DNA of 64,000 bases from Pseudomonas sp. EpS/L25. GTDB lineage: Bacteria > Pseudomonadota > Gammaproteobacteria > Pseudomonadales > Pseudomonadaceae. The stretch lies in assembly GCF_001512295.1 (NCBI RefSeq), contig NZ_LNUP01000002.1:1304263-1368262 (forward strand), given 5' to 3'. A program made the position numbers and the translations under genes. Of the stretch, positions 55,578-64,000 are shown piece by piece. Position 1 is the stretch's first letter, and every line of letters starts with the position of its first letter. The notes under the pieces are model-generated. The model was not told where the DNA came from. It saw only the letters and a list, made by a program, of their open reading frames with translations, and made no database searches.

Positions 55578-57803
55578 ATGCCCAGACTGTCCAGACCATT
55601 TCTCGCGCTGCTGACCCTGGCGCTGCTCGGGGGCTGCTCGCCAAGCGATACCCCGATCAACAGCCCGTACCGTGCCGGGGCGGAGGGGCAGAATACTCTC
55701 TATACCGCCTTTACCACCCGCTCGCCGAAGTACCTCGATCCGGCCAGTTCCTATTCTGGCGACGAGACCAACTTCACCTACAACATCTATGAGCCGCTCT
55801 ACGGCTACCACTATTTCAAACGACCCTACGAACTGATCCCCCGCGGCGCCGAGCGAGTGGTGGCGCCCTATTACCTGGACGCCCAGGGCCAGCGGCTGCC
55901 GGACGATGCGCCTGCGGACCAGATCGCCCAGAGCGTCTATGACATCCCCATCCGCCGGGACGCCCGCTACGCCCCTCATCCAGCCTTCGCCCGCGATGCC
56001 CAGGGCAACTACCGCTACTTCCCGATCAAGCCCGAGGATCTGGCCGACCGTTACCGGATTCCCGACTTCCCCGAGACCGACAGTCGCGCCCTGACTGCCG
56101 CCGACTACGCCTACGGCCTGCGCCGGCTGGCCAGTCCACGCCTGGTCTCGCCCAGCTACGCCATCTTCGCCGAGCACCTGGTCGGCATGCAGGCCTTCGG
56201 CGACCGCCTGCGCGCCGCCGACAAGGCTCTGCGTGCCAACCTGCCCAAGGGCGCGCCGCTGCCCTGGCTGGACCTGCGCCAGGGCGACCTGCCCGGCGTG
56301 GAGGTGCTGGACGACCACACCCTGAGGCTGCGGGTGATCGGCAAGTACCCCCAGTTCAACTATTGGCTGGCCATGACCTTCGCCGCGCCCATTCCCTGGG
56401 AGGCGGAGCGCTTCTACAGCCAGCCCGGCATGGCCGAGCACAATCTCAGCCTCAACAGCTGGCCGGTGGGCACCGGGCCCTATCGCCTGGCCGAGTCCAT
56501 TCCCAACCGTCGCCACGTGCTGGAGCGCAATCCCAACTACCACGCCGATCCCTATCCCTGCGAGGGTGAGCCCGGTGATCGCGAACAGGGACGCTTGGAC
56601 GACTGCGGCAAGCCCATGCCGCTGATCGACCGGGCGGTGTTCAGCCTGGAAAAGGAAGGCGTGCCGCTGATGGGCAAGTTCATCCAGGGCTACTACGACG
56701 CCCCCCAGATCGAACGCGGCGAATACGGCGTGGCCCTGCGCACCCGTGCCGGCGACTCGGCCGATTCCGCCGAACTCTATCGCGAGCGCGGGCTCAAGCT
56801 GCCTACGGCGGTGGAGGCCTCCAACTGGTACCTGGGCTTCAACTGGCTGGACCCGGTGGTGGGGCAGGGCGCCACGCCCGGGCAGCAGGAACGCAATCGC
56901 AAGCTGCGCCAGGCGTTGTCCATCGCCTTCGACTGGGAGAGCTACATCACCGTCTTCCTCAACGGCAACGGCCTGGTCGCCAATGGCCCACTGCCGCCCG
57001 GGGTGCTGGGCTACGAGGCGCCGCCGGCGGGCAGCAATCCGGTGGTCTATAGACTGGTGGACGGCAAGCCCGAGCGCCGGCCGATCGAGGACGCCAAGCG
57101 ACTGCTCGCCGAAGCGGGCTATCCCGATGGGCGCGACGCCAAGAGCGGGCGGCCGCTGATCCTGCAGTACGATGCCCAGAGCAGTGGCGACAGCGCCATG
57201 TTCGACTGGATGCGTCAGCAGACCGCCAAGCTGGGCATCCAGCTGGAACTGCGCGGCACCGACTACAACAGATTCCAGGACAAGATGCGCAAGGGCGCGG
57301 CGCAGCTGTTCTTCTGGGGCTGGAATGCGGACTATCCCGATGCCGAGAACTTCCTCTTCCTCTTCTACGGCCCCCAGGGCAAGGCCAAGCACGGCGGCGA
57401 AAATGCCGGCAATTACAGTAATCCTGAGTTCGACCGGCTGTTCGAACAGATGAAGAGCCTCGACGACGGTCCGCAAAAGGTCGCCCTGATCCGGCGCATG
57501 GTGGCCATCGTACAGCAGGACGCGCCCTGGCTGTTCGGTTGGAATCCGCTCTCCGGTGGCGCCTACCAGCAGTGGGTCTACAACGCCAAACCAACCCAGA
57601 TGGTGCGCGACCAGCTGCGCTACCTGCGCCTGGACCCGGCCCTGCGCGAGCGCAAGGTGCTGGAGTGGAACCAGCCGGTGCTCTGGCCGCTGTGGCTGCT
57701 GCTGGGCCTGGCGCTGCTGCTGGTGTGGCCGGCCTGGCGCATCCTCAAACGCCGTGAGCGCCAGACCGCCTTTGGCGATTCGGCAGCGGAGGAGCGGCCA
57801 TGA
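55578..57803 (+). CDS. Lipoprotein family-5 peptide-binding protein of an ABC importer
   Basis: ATG 55578 gives 741 residues. MPRLSRPFLALLTLALLGGC ends in a lipobox with Cys20, so it is a lipid-anchored periplasmic binding protein. DPASSYSGDETNFTYNIYEPLYGYHY, VGTGPYRL and WGWNADYPDAENFLFLFYG match the SBP_bac_5 family, and it is larger than common DppA (about 530). A hydrophobic C-terminal segment (LWPLWLLLGLALLLVWPAWRIL) could span the membrane, which is unusual. It heads a four-gene importer similar in layout to SppABCD of P. aeruginosa as I recall. Confidence 0.88.
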   Translation: MPRLSRPFLALLTLALLGGCSPSDTPINSPYRAGAEGQNTLYTAFTTRSPKYLDPASSYSGDETNFTYNIYEPLYGYHYFKRPYELIPRGAERVVAPYYLDAQGQRLPDDAPADQIAQSVYDIPIRRDARYAPHPAFARDAQGNYRYFPIKPEDLADRYRIPDFPETDSRALTAADYAYGLRRLASPRLVSPSYAIFAEHLVGMQAFGDRLRAADKALRANLPKGAPLPWLDLRQGDLPGVEVLDDHTLRLRVIGKYPQFNYWLAMTFAAPIPWEAERFYSQPGMAEHNLSLNSWPVGTGPYRLAESIPNRRHVLERNPNYHADPYPCEGEPGDREQGRLDDCGKPMPLIDRAVFSLEKEGVPLMGKFIQGYYDAPQIERGEYGVALRTRAGDSADSAELYRERGLKLPTAVEASNWYLGFNWLDPVVGQGATPGQQERNRKLRQALSIAFDWESYITVFLNGNGLVANGPLPPGVLGYEAPPAGSNPVVYRLVDGKPERRPIEDAKRLLAEAGYPDGRDAKSGRPLILQYDAQSSGDSAMFDWMRQQTAKLGIQLELRGTDYNRFQDKMRKGAAQLFFWGWNADYPDAENFLFLFYGPQGKAKHGGENAGNYSNPEFDRLFEQMKSLDDGPQKVALIRRMVAIVQQDAPWLFGWNPLSGGAYQQWVYNAKPTQMVRDQLRYLRLDPALRERKVLEWNQPVLWPLWLLLGLALLLVWPAWRILKRRERQTAFGDSAAEERP

Positions 57804-58777
57804 TCGGTTATCTGCTGCGGCGCCTGGCCTATGGCGTGCTCATCCTGATCGGCGTGAACCTGCTGACCTTCGTGCTGTTCTTCACCGTCAACACCCCGGA
57901 CGACATGGCGCGCCTGGCCATCGGCGGCAAGTACGTCACCGCCGAAGCCATCGAGGATTGGAAGGCGGAACACGGCTACGACAAGCCATTGCTCATCAAT
58001 GCCACCCGCGAAGGGATGGAGCGTTTCACCGATACGCTCTTCTTCGAGCGGTCGGCCAGCCTGCTGGTGTTCGACTTCGGCACCTCCGACAGCGGTCGCG
58101 ACATCGGCCGGGAGATCGCCGAGCGCGCCGGGCCGAGCCTGGCGCTGGCCCTGCCAACCTTTGTCCTTGGCTTGGTCGCCAGCGTCGGCTTCGCCCTGCT
58201 GCTGGTGTTCTTCCGCGCCACCCGCCTGGACTTCTGGGGCGTGGTGCTCTGCGTGCTGCTGCTGTCGATCTCCTCGCTGTTCTACATCATCGCCGGCCAG
58301 TGGCTGTTCGCGAAGATCCTGCGCCTGGTGCCCTACTCGGGGTACGAGGAGGGCTGGAACCTGCTGCGCTTCCTGGCCCTGCCGGTGCTGGTGGCGGTGA
58401 TTTCCGGCCTGGGCAGCCAGGCGCGCTTCTATCGCGCGCTGTTCCTCGAGGAGATCGGCAAGGACTATGTGCGCACCGCCCGCGCCAAGGGCCTGGCCGA
58501 ACGCCAGGTGCTGTGGCGCCATGTGCTGCGTAATGCGGCGCTGCCGATCCTCACCGGGGTGGTCTCGGCCATTCCGCTGCTGATCATGGGCAGCCTGATC
58601 GCCGAATCCTTCTTCGGCATCCCGGGCCTGGGCAGCTACACCATCGACGCCATCAATGGCCAGGACTTCGCCGTGGTCCGCACCATGGTGTTCCTTGGCT
58701 CGGTGCTCTACATCATCGGGCTGATCCTGGCGGACCTGTCCTATACCCTCGCCGATCCGCGCGTCCGTTTCGAGTAG
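57800..58777 (+). CDS. DppB/OppB-like ABC permease
   Basis: 325 residues, overlapping the binding-protein stop by ATGA. MIGYLLRRLAYGVLILIGVNLLTFVLFF is the standard start of DppB-type permeases; SSLFYIIAGQW and RTARAKGLAERQVLWRHVLRNAALPILTG form the EAA loop. It forms one half of the channel with the next gene's product. Confidence 0.9.
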   Translation: MIGYLLRRLAYGVLILIGVNLLTFVLFFTVNTPDDMARLAIGGKYVTAEAIEDWKAEHGYDKPLLINATREGMERFTDTLFFERSASLLVFDFGTSDSGRDIGREIAERAGPSLALALPTFVLGLVASVGFALLLVFFRATRLDFWGVVLCVLLLSISSLFYIIAGQWLFAKILRLVPYSGYEEGWNLLRFLALPVLVAVISGLGSQARFYRALFLEEIGKDYVRTARAKGLAERQVLWRHVLRNAALPILTGVVSAIPLLIMGSLIAESFFGIPGLGSYTIDAINGQDFAVVRTMVFLGSVLYIIGLILADLSYTLADPRVRFE

Positions 58778-58782
58778 CCACC

Positions 58783-60240
58783 ATGCCGACCTTCGTCTTG
58801 CTCTGGACCGATCTCGCGCTCTACCTGCTGGTGGCCGGTACCCTGGTCTATGCCTGGCGTGCCCGGCGCCAACCCGCCTTGCGTGCCAGTTGGCGCCGGG
58901 TGTTGCAGGATGCGCCAGCGATGAGCGCGGCCGTGGTACTGGCCAGCTTCGTCGCCATCGCCCTGCTGGATTCGGTGCATTATCGCCCGCAACTGCCGGC
59001 CGCGCCCGGTGCCACGGCGCCGGTCTATTCACCCACGGTGCTCTCGGCGCTCGACGGCCTGCTCGCCGACACCAGCCTCACCCAGCGCGAGAAGACCTAT
59101 TCCGCGCCGCTCGCCACCCACCAGTTCACCAAGGAAACCCTGGGCACCACCGCCGACGGCAAGCCCCTGCGCGATTTCCCGCGCCTCAAGCACGCCGGCA
59201 CCACCCTGGGCGATCCCGTGCGGGAATGGCGGGGCGACGTGCTGGGGCGGCTGGCGCTCGGGCTGCTCGGTGGTCTGGCTCTGGCCCTGGCGACCGCTGC
59301 CCTGGCGGCGGCGCGGTTGCGCGAGGGGGGCAGCTTCGCCGCGCGTAGTGGACTCATCCTGCGCGGCCATACCGCCATGCCCTGGCGGGCCATCCTGCTG
59401 ACCTGGCTGGGCGTCTGCCTGACGGCCGGCAGCGTGATCGGCCTGGCCAGTGGTTACCACGTGCTGGGTACCGACAGCACCGGTAACGATGTCCTCTACC
59501 AGTCGCTCAAGAGCATCCGTACCGCCTTCGTCATCGGCAGCCTGACCACCCTGGCCATGCTGCCGCCGGCCATCGGCTTCGGTCTGGCCGCCGGCTATTT
59601 CAAGGGGCGGGTGGATGACGTCATCACCTATCTCTACACCACCCAGGCCTCCATCCCCGGGGTGCTGCTGGTGGCCGCCTGCGTGCTGATGATGCAGGTG
59701 TTCATCGACCGCCACCCCGAGCTGTTCGACACCGGCGCGGCGCGGGCCGACCTGCGGCTGTTCATGCTCTGCCTGATCCTTGGCCTCACTGGCTGGGCCG
59801 GCCTCTGCCGCCTGCTGCGCGCCGAGGCGCTCAAGTTGCGCGAGCTGGAATACGTCCAGGCGGCGCGGGCCTTCGGGGTCTCCCACTTCAACATCCTGCG
59901 CCGGCACCTGCTGCCCAACGTCTTCTACCTGGTGCTCATCACCCTGACCCTGGAATTCTCCAGCCTGGTGCTCTACGAGGCGGTGCTGTCCTACCTGGGC
60001 ATCGGCGTCGACCCGACCATGAATTCCTTCGGCTCCATGATCAACGATGCCCGCACCGAGATGTCCCGCACCCCCATGATCTGGTGGAACCTGTTCAGCG
60101 CCTTCGCCTTCATGCTGGCCCTGGTGCTGGCGGCCAATCTGTTCGCCGATGCGGTACGCGACGCCTTCGATCCGCGCAGTCGCCGCTTGCGCTCGGCCTG
60201 GCTCCGACGCCGTCCTGGGCAGGGGGAGGTGCAGCCATGA
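58783..60240 (+). CDS. DppC/OppC-like ABC permease with long N-terminal extension
   Basis: 485 residues, longer than usual DppC (about 300). Two N-terminal helices and a periplasmic-looking insert (about residues 70-150, LADTSLTQREKTYSAPLATHQFTKETLGTTADG) precede the transport core, which has VLGTDSTGNDVLYQSLKSIRTAFVIG and EYVQAARAFGVSHFNILRRHLLPNV (EAA loop). The insert resembles the larger YejE-like permeases. The ATPase gene overlaps its stop. Confidence 0.88.
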   Translation: MPTFVLLWTDLALYLLVAGTLVYAWRARRQPALRASWRRVLQDAPAMSAAVVLASFVAIALLDSVHYRPQLPAAPGATAPVYSPTVLSALDGLLADTSLTQREKTYSAPLATHQFTKETLGTTADGKPLRDFPRLKHAGTTLGDPVREWRGDVLGRLALGLLGGLALALATAALAAARLREGGSFAARSGLILRGHTAMPWRAILLTWLGVCLTAGSVIGLASGYHVLGTDSTGNDVLYQSLKSIRTAFVIGSLTTLAMLPPAIGFGLAAGYFKGRVDDVITYLYTTQASIPGVLLVAACVLMMQVFIDRHPELFDTGAARADLRLFMLCLILGLTGWAGLCRLLRAEALKLRELEYVQAARAFGVSHFNILRRHLLPNVFYLVLITLTLEFSSLVLYEAVLSYLGIGVDPTMNSFGSMINDARTEMSRTPMIWWNLFSAFAFMLALVLAANLFADAVRDAFDPRSRRLRSAWLRRRPGQGEVQP

Positions 60241-61889
60241 ACCCGGTGCTGGAGATTCGCGACCTGGAGATCCTGGTCGATGGCGAGGAGGGCACCCGCC
60301 AGGCGGTCAAGGGACTGGCCCTGGCAATCGCCCAAGGGGAGACCTTCGCCCTGGTGGGCGAATCTGGCAGCGGCAAGAGCGTCACGGCGCTTTCGCTGCT
60401 GCGCCTGCTGCCCCCGTCGCTGGGCATTACCCGGGGCGCCGCGCTACTGGCCGGTACCGACCTGCACCGCCTGCCGGAGCGCCGCCTGCGCGAACTGCGC
60501 GGTGGGCGCATCGGCACCATCTTCCAGGAACCCGCCACCAGCCTGAATCCGGTGATGCGTATCGGCGAGCAGATCGAGGAGACGTTGCGCGCCCACACCG
60601 CGCTGCGCGGTGCTGCCGCTCGTGCCAAGGTGGTGGAGTGGCTGCGCCGGGTCGGTATCCCCGAGCCGGAGCGGCGCATCGACGACTATCCCTTCCAGTT
60701 CTCCGGCGGCCAGAAGCAGCGCGTCATGATCGCCCTGGCGCTGGCCGCTGAGCCCGACCTGCTGATCGCCGACGAGCCCACCACGGCGCTGGACGTCACC
60801 GTCCAGGCGCAGATCCTGACGCTGCTGGCTGACATCCAGCGCGAGCTGGGCATGGCCATCTTGCTGATCACCCATGATCTCGCAGTGGTGCGCCAGGTCG
60901 CTCATCATGTGGCCCTGATGCGTCATGGCGAGATCGTCGAGAGCGCCCCGGCGGCGGAATTCTTCCAGGCGCCCCGGCATCCCTATGCCCGCGAACTGTT
61001 CGCCGCCATTCCTACCTTCGCCAAGCGCGACCAGACCCTGGCCGGTACGCCGCGCGCCTTGCCCGCGCGGCGGCTGGGCGAGCGGCTGCTGGAGGTGCGC
61101 GAGCTGGCGGTGCACTACCCGATCCGCCGTGGCGCCTGGGGGCGGACCCGCGACTGGATCAAGGCAGTGGACGGCGTGACCTTCGACCTGCACGCCGGCG
61201 AGACCCTGGCGCTGCTGGGCGAATCCGGCTGCGGCAAGACCACCACCGGCAAGGCGCTGCTACGTCTGCTGGATGGCCCGCGTATCCGTGGCAGGGCGCA
61301 ACTGGGTGGTGAAGATCTGCTCGGCGCCGATCGCCGCAACCTGCAACGGCTGCGGCGGCAAATCCAGATCGTCTTCCAGGACCCCTTCGCTTCCCTCGAT
61401 CCGCGCATGCGCATCGGCGCCACCCTGGAGCAGGGGCTGCTGGCCCTGCGCCCGGAGCTGGACGCTAACGAGCGTCAGCGCCGCGCCGCCGCCCTGGTGG
61501 AGCGGGTCGGGCTGCCGGGTGACACCCTGCAGCGCTTCCCCCACGAATTCTCCGGCGGCCAGCGCCAGCGTATCGCCATCGCCCGGGCGCTGATCGTCGA
61601 ACCCCGGGTGCTGGTCTGTGACGAGCCCACCTCGGCGCTGGACGTCTCGGTACAGGCACAGATCCTCGATCTCTTGCGCGAACTCCAGGCGGAAATGGGC
61701 CTGGCTTATCTGTTCATCACCCACAACTTCGGTGTCGTCGAATACCTGGCCGACCGCATCGCGGTAATGGACGGCGGCCGTATCGTCGAATTGGCCAGCG
61801 CCGAGCAGGTGCTGCACGCGCCGCGCCATGCCATGACCCAGCGCCTGCTGGCCGCCGTGCCGCGGCTCGCTGCCGGGACCACACCTTGA
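60237..61889 (+). CDS. Tandem ABC ATPase, DppD-DppF fusion
   Basis: 550 residues from ATG 60237. The first half has Walker A GESGSGKS (41-48), FSGGQKQR and [12 protein letters not shown]; the second has GESGCGKT (328-335), FSGGQRQR and [12 protein letters not shown]. Both sites look intact. Fused ATPases of this type serve Yej, Gsi and Spp importers for peptides and peptide-like antibiotics. A TTG start of the GNAT gene overlaps the stop. Confidence 0.92.
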   Translation: MNPVLEIRDLEILVDGEEGTRQAVKGLALAIAQGETFALVGESGSGKSVTALSLLRLLPPSLGITRGAALLAGTDLHRLPERRLRELRGGRIGTIFQEPATSLNPVMRIGEQIEETLRAHTALRGAAARAKVVEWLRRVGIPEPERRIDDYPFQFSGGQKQRVMIALALAAEPDLLIADEPTTALDVTVQAQILTLLADIQRELGMAILLITHDLAVVRQVAHHVALMRHGEIVESAPAAEFFQAPRHPYARELFAAIPTFAKRDQTLAGTPRALPARRLGERLLEVRELAVHYPIRRGAWGRTRDWIKAVDGVTFDLHAGETLALLGESGCGKTTTGKALLRLLDGPRIRGRAQLGGEDLLGADRRNLQRLRRQIQIVFQDPFASLDPRMRIGATLEQGLLALRPELDANERQRRAAALVERVGLPGDTLQRFPHEFSGGQRQRIAIARALIVEPRVLVCDEPTSALDVSVQAQILDLLRELQAEMGLAYLFITHNFGVVEYLADRIAVMDGGRIVELASAEQVLHAPRHAMTQRLLAAVPRLAAGTTP

Positions 61890-62422
61890 ACTTTCCGCCA
61901 CGCATCGCCCTGGCCGATTTCGACCTGGTCTGGCCCCAGCCCCGCCTGGCCGCAGCCTTCGCCGAGGCGCTGAACTGGAGCTACGCCGAACACCGCCGCT
62001 TCCTCGGCTGGGCCCGTGAACAGACCACCGTCGCCCAGGCCCGCGACAGCCTGCTCGCCGCCCGTGGTGCCTTCACCCTCGCCCAGGGCGAGAAACGTTA
62101 CTTCCTGGTCCGTGGCGAGGAGTTGCTCGGCTGCCTGGGCCTCACGCCCCTGGATGGCGGCCGGCGCTACGAGATCGGCTACTGGATGCACAGCCTGCAT
62201 GCCGGGCAGGGCTTCATGACCGCTGCGCTGCGGCATTTCGTCGAACAGCGCGGCCCGGCGGGCCTCTATCTCACTACCTCGGCCGCCAATGCTCCCAGCC
62301 AACGGCTGGCTGAGCGGGTCGGGTTTCGGCGGGTGCGGATAGTGCAAGATGATCGCGAGAGCCCCGAGGGCGGACGTTGCGCGACCTGGGTCTACGAACT
62401 TCCACCGGACACCCCGCGATGA
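61886..62422 (+). CDS. GNAT acetyltransferase, RimL/RimJ-like (first)
   Basis: 178 residues from TTG 61886, overlapping the ATPase stop as TTGA. GRRYEIGYWMHSLHAGQGFMTAAL is the acetyl-CoA loop region, followed by NAPSQRLAERVGFRRVRI. The fold fits the RimJ/RimL group, some of which (such as the MccE domain) acetylate antibiotic aminoacyl parts. The close overlap with the importer suggests a joint role. Confidence 0.8.
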   Translation: MNFPPRIALADFDLVWPQPRLAAAFAEALNWSYAEHRRFLGWAREQTTVAQARDSLLAARGAFTLAQGEKRYFLVRGEELLGCLGLTPLDGGRRYEIGYWMHSLHAGQGFMTAALRHFVEQRGPAGLYLTTSAANAPSQRLAERVGFRRVRIVQDDRESPEGGRCATWVYELPPDTPR

Positions 62423-62988
62423 GCCTGAGCGTGCCCCTGCAGTATCCCCCGCGCTTCGCCGTGACCGAGGCGGTGGAACTGCTCGACCTGACCCTGGCCG
62501 ATCCCGCTGCCGTGGCCGACTACTACCGGCGCAATCGCCGGCACCTGGCGCAATCGATGCCCCGGCGCTCCGAGGCCTTCTACACCCTGGCGCAATGGCA
62601 GGGACAGGGGGCGGCCTATCGCGCGGGTGGACCGGGGCTGAGCGAATTGCGCCTGGTCCTGCGGGCCGGGCCACTGGTTATAGGCACGGTGAACTTCAGC
62701 CAGATCGTGCGCGGTGGCTTCCAGGCCTGCTACCTGGGCTACGGCCTGGACGAGACCTGGCAGGGGCTGGGGCTGATGCGCAACGCGGTACGGCTGGGGC
62801 GGGACTTTGTCATCGACCAACTTGGCCTGAATCGCATCATGGCCAACCACTTGCCGGAGAACGCCCGCAGTGCCCATCTGCTAACGAGCCTTGGCTTCGA
62901 GCGCGAGGGGCTGGCGCGCCGTTACCTGGAAATCGATGGCGTCTGGCGGGATCACGTGCTGACCAGCTACGTACGTCCCGCTTCCTGA
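62419..62988 (+). CDS. GNAT acetyltransferase, RimJ-like (second)
   Basis: 189 residues from ATG 62419, overlapping the first GNAT gene by ATGA. YLGYGLDETWQGLGLMRNAVRLGRDFV is the acetyl-CoA-binding region, and RIMANHLPENARSAHLLTSLGFEREGLARRYLEIDGVWRDHVLTS is the typical RimJ end. The two GNATs are related to each other but diverged. Together with the importer they form a six-gene, fully overlapping unit apart from one five-base gap. Confidence 0.85.
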   Translation: MSLSVPLQYPPRFAVTEAVELLDLTLADPAAVADYYRRNRRHLAQSMPRRSEAFYTLAQWQGQGAAYRAGGPGLSELRLVLRAGPLVIGTVNFSQIVRGGFQACYLGYGLDETWQGLGLMRNAVRLGRDFVIDQLGLNRIMANHLPENARSAHLLTSLGFEREGLARRYLEIDGVWRDHVLTSYVRPAS

Positions 62989-62994
62989 ACGAAA

Positions 62995-63020
62995 CCGGCG
63001 GCACCTGGCCGCCGGATTTC
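62995..63020. terminator. Terminator between convergent GNAT and transporter genes
   Basis: CCGGCGGC (62995-63002) and GCCGCCGG (63008-63015) form an 8-bp GC stem with loop ACCTG, followed by ATTTCC on the plus strand and preceded by GAAA, so it may act in both directions. Confidence 0.55.
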
Positions 63021-63028
63021 CCTCAGAT

Positions 63029-64000
63029 TTAAACTCGCGCGGCGGTGACGGCAGCCGAGCCCCAGGTGGTGCGCCAGCGGCGCTTGACGCTGAGCAGGCC
63101 GAACCAGGCGAGGATACCCAGAGCGGCGAACAGCCAGAGGCCGAGCTGGTAGTCACCGGTGGCCTGCTTGACCGCGCCCAGGCCGGCGGTGAGGGCGAAA
63201 CCGCCGATACCGCCCGCCATGCCGATCAGGCCGGTCATGACGCCGATTTCCTTGCGGAAGCGCTGCGGTACGAGCTGGAACACCGAGCCGTTGCCGGCCC
63301 CCAGGCTGAGCATGGCGACCACGAACAGGGCCAGCGCGGCCATGGCGCTGGGCAGGTGGAAGCCCACCGCGGCGATGCAGATGGCCGCCACGGTATACAT
63401 GCCGAGCAGGGCGCGGATGCCGCCGATACGGTCGGCCAGGGCACCGCCCAAAGGCCGCATCAGGCTGCCGCCGAAGACACAGGCCGCGGTGTAGTAGCCG
63501 GCCACCACCGGATCGAGGCCGTACTGGTCGTGGAAGTAGCCGGGCAGGGTGCTGGCCAGGCCCAGGAAGCCGCCGAAGGTCACGCTGTAGAAGAACATGA
63601 ACCACCAGCTGTCGCGATCACCCAGGGCGCGGGCGTAGTCACCCAGGGTCTTGGGTGCCGGCCGCTCCGGGGCATTGCGGGCGCAGAGCACGAAGATCGC
63701 CAGGGTCAGCACCAGCGGTACCAGGGCGAAGCCGAACACATTGGTCCAGCCAAAGGCCTTGGCCAGGGCCGGGGCGAAGAGGGCGGCGAACACCGTGCCG
63801 GAGTTGCCGGCACCGGCGATGCCCAGGGCCTTGCCCTGATGCTGCGGCGGATACCATTGGGACGCCAGCGGCAGGGCCACGGCGAAGGAGGCACCAGCGA
63901 AACCGAGGAACAGACCCAGCAGCAGTGACTGCTCGTAGCTGTGCACGCCGAGTTGCCAGGCCACCAGGAGGGCCAGGATCACCACGACCTGGCCGATGAT
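63029..64000 (-). CDS. NarK/NasA-type nitrate/nitrite MFS transporter, N-terminus outside window (partial)
   Basis: The frame runs to the window end without a start; 323 residues are seen. GIAGAGNSGTVFAALFAP is the nitrate-signature motif of the NNP family, and a second related glycine-rich segment lies in GVMTGLIGMAGGIGGF. About nine helices are visible. It imports nitrate or exports nitrite. In Pseudomonas such genes precede assimilatory nitrite/nitrate reductases, which would lie outside this window on the left side of transcription (below 63029 there are none). Confidence 0.88.
   Translation of the reverse strand: MIGQVVVILALLVAWQLGVHSYEQSLLLGLFLGFAGASFAVALPLASQWYPPQHQGKALGIAGAGNSGTVFAALFAPALAKAFGWTNVFGFALVPLVLTLAIFVLCARNAPERPAPKTLGDYARALGDRDSWWFMFFYSVTFGGFLGLASTLPGYFHDQYGLDPVVAGYYTAACVFGGSLMRPLGGALADRIGGIRALLGMYTVAAICIAAVGFHLPSAMAALALFVVAMLSLGAGNGSVFQLVPQRFRKEIGVMTGLIGMAGGIGGFALTAGLGAVKQATGDYQLGLWLFAALGILAWFGLLSVKRRWRTTWGSAAVTAARV

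Overview
The window looks like chromosome from a high-GC gammaproteobacterium of the genus Pseudomonas sensu lato. Supporting signs are an imuA-imuB-dnaE2 cassette behind a LexA box, a (R)-3-hydroxybutyrate locus with an HbcR-type activator, RapA, HupB, an Hsp20 gene with a ROSE-like leader, GC-rich REP elements and repeated AAnAAnAA motifs of the Hfq/Crc type. The P. oryzihabitans/luteola group is my best guess at species level; this is a recollection-based inference. I saw no rRNA, tRNA, CRISPR array, phage genes or complete insertion sequence.

1-11.2 kb: a catabolic and transport block made of the end of an FMN alpha-hydroxyacid dehydrogenase, two amidohydrolases (one with a Tat signal), a sulfonate/nitrate-type ABC importer, an SMP-30 lactonase, two paralogous MFS transporters, an RraA-like aldolase and a D-2-hydroxyacid dehydrogenase. 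Three promoter regions share a palindrome of the form GAAYGNCRTTYC, so the block may be one regulon. 11.6-17.7 kb: a MarR regulator and a XylR/DmpR-type sigma-54 activator face an aromatic aldehyde dehydrogenase, a CalA-like alcohol dehydrogenase and an outer-membrane channel; a good -24/-12 promoter precedes the aldehyde dehydrogenase. 17.7-25 kb: a DUF4124 protein, an LpxO-like hydroxylase, the SOS mutasome genes (imuB carries a frameshift at a C7 tract) and hupB. 25-38 kb: small housekeeping and accessory genes, a HpxO-like urate hydroxylase with a RutR-like operator, two paralogous ProX-like binding proteins with one betaine/choline-type ABC importer, a TerC protein and small unknowns.

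38-47.2 kb: the ketone-body locus (GntP permease, bdhA, two CoA-transferase subunits, thiolase, AtoE transporter), driven by a predicted sigma-54 promoter and controlled by hbcR, which is translationally coupled to a hydroxyacyl-CoA dehydrogenase. 47.4-50 kb: codB-codA for cytosine use. 50-55.5 kb: rapA, an AlkB-like gene operon, ibpA and a cupin. 55.6-63 kb: a four-gene peptide ABC importer overlapping two GNAT acetyltransferase genes, then the end of a nitrate transporter on the opposite strand.

The non-coding DNA is rich in repeats: three copies of an inverted-repeat-bounded MITE-like element in two sizes, three copies of a roughly 130-bp composite element at convergent gene ends, and many REP pairs. 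Assignments rest on motif reading and family knowledge only; no database search was possible.
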